From Valencia hispanica (Eukaryota; Chordata; Actinopteri; Cyprinodontiformes; Valenciidae): a DNA stretch of 64,000 nt. The stretch is from the NCBI GenBank assembly GCA_963556495.2, contig OY747721.1, positions 10,742,649-10,806,648 on the forward strand. Reading direction: 5' to 3'. Under the pieces are notes generated by a model, which did no database searches, was not told the DNA's origin, and saw nothing but the letters and a program-made list of their open reading frames with translations. The translations under genes and the position numbers were made by a program. Shown piece after piece: positions 47,501 to 59,500 of the stretch (position 1 is its first letter; each line of letters starts with the position of its first letter).

Positions 47501-50500
47501 ACATTTTTGGGGGCAGGAAGCACCTGTTTGGACCAGATGGGCTCCATCTAAATAGACAAGGCACTCGTACACTGACATTGAGTCTGGCATGTCCATGCCC
47601 CCCTGTCAACTACACTGGCCACAGCTGCCCCTGCCCTCTCTGATTCCTCCGCCACATCCTGATGGTCCCTGCTCCTATGAACTCACCCCTGATTTTAAAA
47701 GTAATTCACATACTGGACTTGGACCTTGCTCTACCTCATTCATACCTGTTATTATCAGCAGAGAGGGGACTAGAAATCTTAAACCGAACAAATGCAATCC
47801 AAATAATCTCAAAAAGTTGCCAAAACCCCCACTTTCAGTAAATCATACAGTCCCTTCATCTCCAGTCACTATTAATATGGCACTTTTTAATGTTCGCTCT
47901 CTGCTGAACAAAACTTTTATAATAAATGATCTGATTTTAGACCATAATCTTCATTGTTTATTTTTAACAGAAACTTGGCTGAGTGCAGATGCCCCTGTTG
48001 TTCTTACAGAGGCCTTCCCACCTAATTTTAACTTCATTTATTCTACGAGGAGTAGCAAAAGTGGAGGTGGAACTGCTTTTATAAGTTCATCAACACTTTC
48101 CGCCAAACCTGTTTTATTTGATAACCATTTTACTTTTGAATATAATGCAAATGTTTTTAGCACTCCTCAGATTTTATGTGTCACAATTTATAGGCCTCCT
48201 AAAAAGAGTGCACTTTTTATTCAAGAATTTTCAGAGTTTTTATCAATTTTGCACAACTCCTTTGAAAGGATCATTTTAGCTGGTGATTTTAATCTACATA
48301 TAGATAACTTTTTAGATCCTTTATCAACAGATTTTTTAAACATCCTGACTTATATGGATTTTAGCCAACATGTCATGCAGCCGACTCACAACAAAGGACA
48401 CACCCTGAACTTGGTCATCACGCATGGCCTGTCCACCCGTGTGTCCTCTGTTGTTGACTTGGCTGTCTCTGACCACTACTGTGTTTTTTAACATCACCAG
48501 TTTTATTCAGCAGGAGACCTCTGTGAGAACTGTCAGGAAGCGCCATCTAACCCCTGAAGTGGCTGCAGGTTTTCTGGAAATTTTTAAAAAGAATCTTCCT
48601 ATTGTTTTACCTGCCCCCTGTGATTTTATTGTCAAGGATTTTAATAGAAGGCTTCAGTCCACTCTTGACCGGCTTGCTCCACTACAAGTTAAAAGTTTAA
48701 AATCTAAAGCTGCAATGCCGTGGAAAAATGAAAACCTCCGAAAAATGAAGAGAAATTGTAGGGCGGCAGAGAGAAAATGGAGGAAAAGTAAAACCACAAT
48801 AAACCATCAAATATACAGATATAATCTCAAATTATTCAACAATGCAGTAAGAAATTCAAGAAATTCATACTTCTCCAAAATCACCTCGGAACATAAAAAT
48901 AATTCCAAAATCCTTTTTTCTACCATTGATAAACTTTTTAACAGAGCTACTACTGCATTTCCCAAAAAACCCTCAAACACTCTTTGTGAGGAGGTCACAG
49001 ACCACTTCAGAGGGAAGGTAGACACCATCAGATGTAAGATTTTATCTTCTCAGAGTAACATGGTTTTAGACAAATCTGAGTGTGTGTCTTTACCAGAGGA
49101 AACGCTGGACAGTTTTGTCCTGGTGGAAGCTGGGATTCTTGATAAAGTTTTCTCCTCAGTGAGGCCCACTACAAGTGCCCTGGACCCGATTCCCACTTCC
49201 TTTTTTAAGCAATTTTATGGATGTTTTAGAGATGAGATTTTAACCATGATAAATTGCTCCCTTCAGACGGGGGTCTTTCCTGCCGCCTTTAAAGGGGTGG
49301 TAGTGAGGCCCCTGTTGAAGAAGAGCAATTTAGATTTTACTGATTTTAACAATTTTAGACCAGTATCTAACTTACCTTTTTTAAGCAAAAATTTAGAAAA
49401 AATTGTTTTAATTCAACTTAATGATTTTATTAATGAGCACAATGTCCTGGAGAAATTTCAGTCTGGTTTTAGGGTGAACCACAGCACAGAGACGGCCCTT
49501 CTAAAGATTTTAAATGATTTTAGATTAAACTATGATGCACAGAGGGTGACAGTGTTGGTTCTACTGGATCTAAGCGCTGCCTTTGATACAATAGACCACA
49601 CTATTCTTTTAACCCGTTTAAAACAGATTGGCCTCTCTGGTGCTGTTCACAAATGGTTCACATCCTATCTCACAGACAGGACTTTTATGGTAAGTTTAGA
49701 TACCTGCTCCTCTAGGGTCCATAGGATTACATGTGATGTGCCCCAGGGTTCAATTTTAGGCACAGTGCTTTTTAACCTTTATATGCTCCCTCTTGGCAGC
49801 GTCATCAGAAGACATGGAGTCAACTTTCACAGTTATGCTGATGATACACAGCTGTACATCTCCATGTCTCCCGATGACACACAGCCAATGGATGCACTTT
49901 TTAACTGCATTTTAGACATTAAATCCTGGATGGCAGAAAACTTTCTCCAGCTTAACCAGGACAAAACTGAAGTTTTAGTCACTGGTCCTGAGGCTCAGAG
50001 AGAGAAACTTTTACCAAAACTACAATCACTGTCTTTTAATCCCCTTTACAAGTGAAGAACCTGGGCGTGATTTTTGACTCTGAGCTGACTTTTATTCCTC
50101 ACATAAAAAATATTACTAAAATAGGTTTTTATCAACTAAAGAAAATCGCCAGAGTCCGCCCCATTCTCTCTCTGGCCAATACGGAGACACTGATGCATGC
50201 TTTTATCTCCAATAGAATTGATTACTGTAATGCCCTGCTTTCTGGTCTTCCCAAAAAGAGTATATCAGGTTTACAACTCCTACAAAATTCAGCAGCACGT
50301 GTCCTGACGAAGACCAGGAGGCGGGAGCACATTACACCGGTCTTAAAATCATTGCATTGGCTCCCCGTACATTTCAGGATCGACTTTAAGGTTCTTTTAA
50401 TGGTTTTTAAGTGTCTTAAGGGTCTTGGGCCTTCTTATCTCTCTGAACTGCTTTTACCATATAAACCTTCGCGGTCTCTGCGCTCCTCTGGCAGCCGTCT

Positions 50501-53500
50501 CCTTGTCACCCCAAAAGTCAGGACACACATGCATGGCGAGGCGTCTTTCCAGTTTTATGGCCCTCACCTCTGGAACAGGCTGCCAGAGGACCTCAGGGCT
50601 GCAGAGAACGTTCATGTTTTAAGAGCAGGCTCAAGACTCACCTTTTTAGCCTAGCTTTTAACTGATTATTATTTATTACTGTCTGTTTAATTGCTTTGCA
50701 TGTTTTATATGATTATATTTTTATCAGTTTTACTATTTAATCTTAGCACATTAATTTACTGTTTATTTTTATACTTTAATTTATCTTAATCCCCGTTCCA
50801 GTGTTTCCTCTGTGGGAGCCCTCTGCCCCGGGAGCGGTGGTCGGCTGTGGCTCCCTGGGTGCTCGCCAGGTGGAGCTTGGGTGGAGGTGGGGGTCTTGGC
50901 CTTGCCTCCACTGGGTGCCCTGTGTCGGTGCCTCGGCTGCTGCTGTTAATCTACCGCTGCCGGGGCAGATGGCTCCTCTGACGGCGTTTCCTTGCATGGT
51001 TCATCTACACTCGGCCCAATGTCCTTTTTTACCTTTTCTTTTAACTGTGTGTGTGCATGGGAGTTGGGTTGGGGGGTGGGGGGTATAACTGTGACCATGC
51101 TTTTAAATCTGTGGGGGAGGGAAGGTGGTTTTATGTGGAGTCATTTTAATCTACAAAGCACTTTGTGATGCAACTTCTTGTATGAAAGCCCTTTATAAAT
51201 AAAGTTTGATTTGATTTGATTTGATTTGAAGGTCCATCCACCTGAAATGAAAAAGCCTACTAAATATTTTGTCCAAGCAGTCCTTTGTGATTGAGATATT
51301 GCACACATTGACATCTAATTGATTCAAATTAAATTCCGAATGGAAGTTAATTTTCTATACTTGGGGGTGAATTGGACCGATTTTGGAGAATTGACGCTGT
51401 TTAAATACATTCCATTGTCATCAAGTCAGATTAAAAGTTCAGCGTTTACAATCCCTTGCAAATTGTGCTTTTGAAAAGTTGAGACAGTTTGCGAATTTAT
51501 TTAACTCAGTCTTTAATTAAAAATAGGTGACTTGCATTGTTAAAAAACAACTAAAAGTTATTGGATATCCATCCATTGTCTATACACTGCTTGTCCTTCA
51601 AGGGTGGTGGGGAGCTGGTGTTTGTCTCTAGCGGTCATTGGGCTAGAGGCGGGGTACATCCTGGACAGGTCGCCAGTCCATCACAGGGTGTTAATAGATA
51701 TCTGTATTGTTAAAGAGCTTTAAATTATTATTAAAAAAAAAAAATTATTGGTCGATAGAGTGTCCTGATCTAGTAATTTAGGAAAACGGTATGGTGGGTC
51801 TGATTTCCTTTCAGTGTCGGCTCAGATTTGTTGTGCTAAATAAGGAAAGTGGAAAACCTTAAATTTATTTGATTTTTGAGTCTGCTCTGACAACCCAGTT
51901 TTGTTTTCCTCTGTCCAGAATGTCCAGATGGCCTCCAGTGTTCCTCCACTATTCCAAACCATTACAAGAAGTTCAACCACACACTTCTCGCTGAAAGCCG
52001 CGCAAACGTCAACACAGCAGCCCCCAATCTGTCCCGGCAAACAGAGACCGGCGGAGAAGCAAGTCTCCAAGAAATTAGGAACAATGAGGCGCTCAGCTTT
52101 CCATTAGAACCCTCTCAGGAGATTGCTTCCTTTCCTTCTTCCTTTTCCAGTCATGGCGCCTCCCCTGGACCGAATCACGCTGCAACACCTTCGTCAAAAC
52201 CTTTAAATGGCCTTCTGTTACTGCGATCTCCTGGACCAGACGACTTTAAGAAAAAGAAAGGCTGGTTAGGTCGTAATAAAGGTCAGAAGTCAGTTGGTGC
52301 TTCGGAGGATAAAACTGAGATTTCATCCACTCCTGTCAAGGAGAATACTGCAGTTCAAGCTTGTGAAAGATCAACAAACGAGCAGATATCGCTCAAAGAT
52401 GATGAAGATGATAATGGGATCTCCTACTCTCCGCTGTTTGAGCTCCCTGCAGAGACTCAAATTAGTAATGACTGCAGAAAGTCTCTTTTTCTTAATGAAG
52501 GCTCTGATAATGAACACTCAGTGACGCTGTTCAGTGACAGCTTCTCAAGTGAAGATGAAATCCTGGCTAAATTTATAGACAGTAACTGTGATGAACATGA
52601 AATGTTGAACGATCCCTCCTGCTCCTCCTCATCTCAGCTGGATCCAGTTTCTTCATTAGCACCTACTAATCAGCAGGCTGCAGAAGCTTGTGTTTCTACC
52701 AGTAAAATCAGCTTTCAGTCTCCACAGAGTGTTGTTTTAGAGCGTCTAAAAGAAAGTCTTCTTTCCTCAGAGGGTGACTGCAGTCAGATACCTAGTTCTC
52801 CTCAGGTATCTTCATCACAAGATCAAAACATGCCGCCTCAGAAAGGCCAGGGCAAGCCAGGCCAGGCGTCTGGACTGAAGCAGACTGACATCGGGGTCTT
52901 TTTTGGTCTCAAACCGCTCAAGGAGAAGGAGACCGAAAGTGGACAAAACAACCCGGCAACCTCCTCGGTTGGAGCATCTGGTAAGAACCCAGGACGGAGG
53001 AGACAAAGGAGAGACGGACAGGGGAAAAGCAAGGCTGACCGGGCGGCAGATGTCTCGCAGGCTACGGGACTTGGAAATGACCCGGTGTGTGCTCGAGGTG
53101 AAGAAAGCAAAGGTGGGAACAGAGGATGGAGAACAAGGTGGAACAGAGGGAATGCTGACGGAGAGGTCCAGCTGCCCCGTTGTCCGTTCTATAAGAAGAT
53201 TCCAGGTCAGTAGGCGAACATAAAGGTGCATCTCAATAAATTAGAATATCCTCACAAAGTTTATTTCGATGATTAAATGAGAAAAAAATGACTTGCTATA
53301 CAGATCGATTAAACACACAATGATATATTTCACGTGTTTATTTCAGTTTTGGATGATTGTAGCTTAAAGGTTTGGCAAAACTAAAAAATAGCTTTTCAGA
53401 TATTTAGAAGTGTTTTTTTTTTTGTTTTTTTTATACTGAAATCCTACGCTATGATCATATTATGGTGTACACTATCATAGGAAGGACTGCTGATTTGACC

Positions 53501-56500
53501 GTTGTCCAGCAGGCAGTCAGACACACACACTAGAAAAGAAGCAGGAGCAACAAAAGTTATAGTAGCTACTAGCTAGTGGTTCAAAACGCTGCATTTGAGC
53601 ATATCAATGGAAAGTTGAGTGGAAGGAAAAAGTGTGACCAGGAAAAAGTGCACAAGCAACAGAGGGAGTATTGTGAAAAAAATCCCATTTAAGTTTGTGG
53701 GAGAGTCACAAGGCATGGACTGGATCTGGAGTCGGATCTTTAAGAACAACAACCAGACTTAATCAGGCTAATGCACCCCATGGGTGCATTCTTAGTGTCA
53801 AGCTACTTCTGAATAAATAGTTGAACTATACGTGTTAGGAATCTGAGTTTTGAATTGAATCACTGAAATAAACTAGCTTTTCTTGGATATTCTAATGTAC
53901 TGCATTCTAACTGTATACAAGGTTTTTATTAATAAAAGTGGTTTATGATGCAAGATTTCTCTAAAAATGTTCTCAGGTACGAAGTTTGTTGTCGATGCAT
54001 TTCGTTATGGAGAGATTGAGGGCATAACCAGCTACTTCTTAACACATTTCCACTCGGACCATTACGGAGGGCTGACCAAGAAGTCCTCCTTTCCAATCTA
54101 CTGTAACAGAGTAAGTCTTTGTCGACTGTGACACACTAACAACTTCTCCTGAAGTGGTTAAAACTTTAAAGATTTTGATGAAGTTTCACTGGTTTGCGCT
54201 GAAAGGAAAAGCAGCAACTTTAACTTGGTAGTCAGAATACTGCTGATTCACTAAAGGTTTGACATTTCTCTCAGTAATTGTTGAAAAGTGAATGGAACGG
54301 TCCGTTTTTATAAATGCATTAAAGCTTCCAAGAAGCTCATAAAAGATGCACCTGATCCGCTCTTTATCTCCTGCACTGCATTCGCTCAGAGTAATGAGAA
54401 ATCCGCTTGTAGTTGCCAGCAATGAATACCAATTTGCAAACAAGTGATTGTTAATACAGTCAATTAAATTTTAAAAACCTATAATTTGTTTTTCTTCTGT
54501 TTAGTCTTGCATAAAAAAATGCATGATTAATTTAAATTATTGTCCTGCTGTGAAATCTAATATGTTTAGAAGCAAAAAAAGGAAGACAAAAACCCAGCTA
54601 TAATAAGGACCGGATCTGTCATGTCCATATTAAAGACACTGAAACAATAAGGCTTAGGACTCCAGTAATGGTTTTGTTTATTTTTAGTGATCAAATGATC
54701 TGATCTTTCCCAGGCTCTGAAATGACTTTAATCTGACCTTAAGTGTGACGACACCCAAAAGCTTTCACATTATTTAAAACAAACAAAATATTTAAGATAA
54801 AGTAGCAGTAATCCATAAATGACCTGTATAAATGCAGGAGTTTGGGAAGCATGTAGGTGTGTGTGTTGCTACAATGCTAATCGCCTTAGAAAGGCAACTG
54901 TTGCTGCCCATCATCCTGAGGGTTGTGAGATCATGTCCAAAAAATAAATGAACAAGAAGGGTTTGTTTTGAAGTCTATGAAGATTGACTGTATCTGGGCA
55001 GTTCATATACCATTTATATTTGGACCAAAACAAGGTCATGTTCTTAACTGATTGGTTATCAAGGTAACCAACAGATTTGTTGATTGACACCCATCCCTTT
55101 CCGTCAGATCACTGGGAACCTGGTAAAGAGCAAGCTGAGGGTGGCGGAGCGGTACGTCCACATCCTGCCCATGAACACAGAGGTGAACGTGGAGGGAGTC
55201 AGGGTCATCCTCCTGGACGCCAACCAGTGAGTCAGCCATGACTCTTTCCATTTTATTCCGTCCTTCATTCTTCCCGTTGTCCAAAAGTCCAACCACATAT
55301 GGCTTTGAGATGCGATCCATCTATTCATCCTTCCATACCTCCTTCCCTTTTTTTCACCCATCTATCCCCTTGTCCATCCTTCTATCCATCCAATCATCTC
55401 TTAAAAGTCCGTTGTTTTTTTTGCAGGTTCCATAATTAAAGTCTGACCACTGTAGAAATATATCTGTAGTAAACTCATAGCGAACTTTAAATATGGACAT
55501 AGAGTTGATTGCAAATTCCTGAAGTTTGAATCTGGAAGCTGAGTTCAGCTTTTTATTTCAGCCTCACATCTCCTCCATCCCTGTTCCTTCAGTTGTCCAG
55601 GAGCTGCGATGCTGCTGTTCTTCTTGCCCGATGGACAGACGGTACTCCACACCGGTGACTTCAGGGCTGACCCCTCCATGGAAACTTACCCTGAGCTGCT
55701 CGGCTGCCGGGTTCAGACTCTCTACCTGGACACCACGTGAGAATTTGAATGTACTCCTATAATCTGCGGTAACTTTGAAGAGGTTTTAATGGTAGCTTGT
55801 CTTGTAGCTACTGCAGCCCTGAGTACACCTTTCCCAGGCAGCAAGAAGTAATCGACTTCGCAGCCAGCACAGCATTTGAGTTGGTGACTCTCAACCCGCG
55901 CACACTCGTGGTGTGTGGATCGTACTCTGTGGGGAAAGAAAAGGTCTTCTTAGGTATGTGTTTTGGGGACCATTTTAAGAATTTATGTGACGTAGCCTAT
56001 ATCTGAAATGCCATGCAATATCACCATAAACTTAAATGAGGCAGAATAAACTAGCGCACCTGAATTTAACCTATAACATTACTTTAAATCTCAGTCTAAA
56101 ATTATGCATGGTGTTCCTGTATGCCACTAAAATAGCTGTGCTGTCAACATGAACTTCTTGGTACACAATGCAATCATATCTAAACCGAACAATACGGAGA
56201 CAAGCGTGTTTTTTCTTTGTAGCCTTGAATCGCTTTCATCCCGCTAAAAGGTCACCTGTTATTAAATCCATATTGAAATGCGAGTCGAGCTACTCACAGG
56301 ATTTGCCTGTTTGAAGTTATACTCAATATGTGGAGGCGCTATGTCCTCTGCTGACATGTGTGAATAATAGGCTGCAGGAGTTTTCTGTAGAAATACACTT
56401 GAATGTTCTTTTTACCAAAAGAGCCTCAGAAAGCGCTGCATGACAAGCAAACGCAAAGATGGAATGTTTAAAAAAAAAAACATTTTAATACCCTGGTAAA

Positions 56501-59500
56501 TGTTTATATGGTATAATGCGAGCATGTAAGTTGCCCATTTATAGTTTACAAGCTCATAGCACGAGCCAATAGCTCAGAAACATTGTATAGTTAAATCCTG
56601 CCTTATTATTAAGAGGAAGGAAAATTATATATGGCTTTTAATGATAGTTACAAATCTTAAAATTGTGGTGTGCACTTGTATTCAGCCCCTCTTTTTTAAT
56701 CTGATATCCATGATTAAAATCTGGTGTAACCAACTGCCTTCAGGTCTCAATGGATTAGTAAACAGAGTCCTCCTGATTGTAGTTTAACCTCAGTAAAAGG
56801 CAAGGCAAGGACAGGCAATTTTATTTGTATAGCACACCTTCAACAGCAGGGCAATTCAAGGTGCTTTACATGATTTGGTGATTTAAAAGAAACACATAAA
56901 AGAAACACACATTATACATGATACACAATAAAGCAAGAGAAAAATAAAAAAAAGCAAGAGAGCATGAACACATTTCATACATATAACATCAAGCATTTAC
57001 TCAAAGGCAATTCTAAACAGATGGGTTTTTAGTCTCGATTTAAAGCAGTTCAGAGTTTCAGCAGCTCTACACTCGTCAGGAAGTCTGTTCCAGATAAGGG
57101 GAGCATAGAAACTCAAAGCTGCTTCTCCATGTTTAGTTCTGAGTCTAGGGATGTTTAGTAGGCTAGAGTTGGAGGACCTGAGTGGTCTTGGTGGTTGGTA
57201 CCATGACAACAGGTCTTCAACATATTTTGGTGCTAAGCCATGTAATGATTTATAAACTAGTAAAAGTATTTTAAAGTCTATTCTCTGAGCTACAGGGAGC
57301 CAGTGTAAGGACTTTAGAACTGGGGTGATGTGCTCTACTTTCCTGGTTCTAGTGAGGACGCGAGCGGCAGCGTTCTGGATCAGCTGCAGCTGTCTGATTG
57401 ACTTTTTAGGCAGACCTGTCAAGATGCTGTTGCAGTAATCAATCCGACTAAAGATAAACGCATGGATGAGTTTTTCTAGGTCGTGTTGCAAAATCAGTCC
57501 TTTAATCCTAGAAATGTTCTTCAGGTGATAGAACGCTGACCTTGTTATTGCCTTTATGTGACCCTGGAGGTTCAGGTCTGAGTCCATTACTACACCTAGG
57601 TTACGAACCTGATCAGTAGTTTCTAGCTGTATTAATTGAAGCTGTGTGCTGACTCTTGATCGTTCCTCTTTGGGTCAAAAAATAATTACTTCAGTTTTGT
57701 TTCTATTCAGCTGGAGAAAGTTATGGCACATCCATCCATTTATTTGGTCAATGCATTGATTTAGGGTTTGAATGGGTTCAGAGTCACCTGGTGACATTGT
57801 AATGTAGAGCTGAGTGTCATCCGCGTAGTTATGGTAGCTAATGTTATTGGTTGCTATAATCTTGCCTAGTGGGAGCATGTAGATATTAAATAAGAGGGGC
57901 CCCAGGATGGAGCCCTGGGGCACCCCACATGGGATTTCTGTTTGTTCTGATGAAAAGTTTCCTATTGAAACATAGAAGTCCCTGTTCTTTAGGTAAGACT
58001 CGAACCAGCCAACTACTGTACCAGAGAGTCCGACCCAGCTCTCCAGTCGTTCCAATAAAATATCATGATCAACAGTGTAAAATGCTGCACTTAGGTCCAA
58101 CAGAACCAGCACTGTGGTTCTTCCACAGTCTGTATTTATGCGGATGTCATTGAAAAGTTTGACGAGGACAGTCTCGTTGCTGTGGTGAGCGCGGAAACCA
58201 GACTGAAAAACATCAAAACGGTTTGCCATTGTTATTAAGCCATTTAACTGCTGAAACACGGCTTTTTCAATAATCTTACTGATGAATGGAAGATTAGAGA
58301 TTGGCCTGTAGTTCTGCATTAACGTGTTGTCCAGATTTTTCTTCTTTAGCAGTGGTTTAATAACTGCTATTTTTAAAGCCTGAGGGAAGACACCTGATAG
58401 CAGTGATGAGTTCACTATTAGAACAAGATCAGACACAATAACAGGAAGAACTTTCTTTAGAAAAGCTGTGGGTAGGATAGCAAGACAGCAGGAGGAGGAG
58501 CCTTATTGGATAATTATTTTTTCAAGGCTGTTCTGGTTTAATTCGTGGAATTCAGACATTTTCTCTACATTGTTGTTGATTGGGGATGGCACTGGTTGTG
58601 GGTTCGATATTGAGGTGCAGATTGACCGTCTAATTGTTAGAATCTTTTCAGTGTAAAAGCTGGCAAATTCATTGCAGGCCCTGGTAGAGTTTAGTTCTGG
58701 GGCTACTGTCACTAAAGGATTAGTTAGTCTTTCCACTTTTGCAAATAGAGTCCGTGCGTTATTAATGTTTCTGTTGATGATTTCAGAAAAGAACGTTTCC
58801 CTAGCATCTTTTATAGTTAGCTGATATCTATTTAGTCTCTCTTTGTAGATCTCATAGTGAACCTGGAGTCGAGTTTTCCGCCATTTTCTCTAGGCTCGTC
58901 GACACTCTCTTTTTTCACGACGTACCAGTGGATTACTTGTCCACGGAGACTTCTTTCTACCTGAGACTACTTTCACTTTAGTTGGAGCAATGGAATCCAT
59001 GATGTCTGAGATTTTCGCAAGGAAATTATCTACCAACTTATTTACTGAGTTTGAGTTGGGAGATGAGGGGGATGTGGTGGAAGGATAAATACGTTTAAAG
59101 GTTTCTACTGAACTGTCCCCTAGAAAACGCTTTTTTATAGTGGTCTTACTGTGGCTGGGTAATTTAGCAGAGATGGTACTTTGAAAGAAAACACAGAAAT
59201 GGTCAGATAATGCAATATTAATTACAGAGATGTCAGAAATATTTAAACCTTTGCTGATAATTAAGTCCAGAGTGTGTCCTTTATTGTGTGTTGGTTGTTT
59301 GACATGCTGGATCAGTCCGAAGTTGTGGAGAGTATCATCTAATGTTTTTGCTTGTCTATCTTGGGGGTTGTTGGTATGGATGTTAAAGTCCCCCACGATG
59401 ATTAGTTGGTCATAGTCGATACATATTACAGAAAGAAGGTCATTGAAGTCATTAAAGAAGTTAGAGTTAAGTTTTGGTGGTTTATATAAACTTAGAAATA

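Noticed and set aside
48424..50055. Reverse transcriptase as a host or domesticated gene
   Set aside because: It is embedded in a LINE with endonuclease, 3' microsatellite tail and frameshifts; many similar copies occur in the same window.
52815..53231. Antisense open frames over dclre1a exon 2
   Set aside because: Shadows of the real coding strand; no homology and no splice sites.
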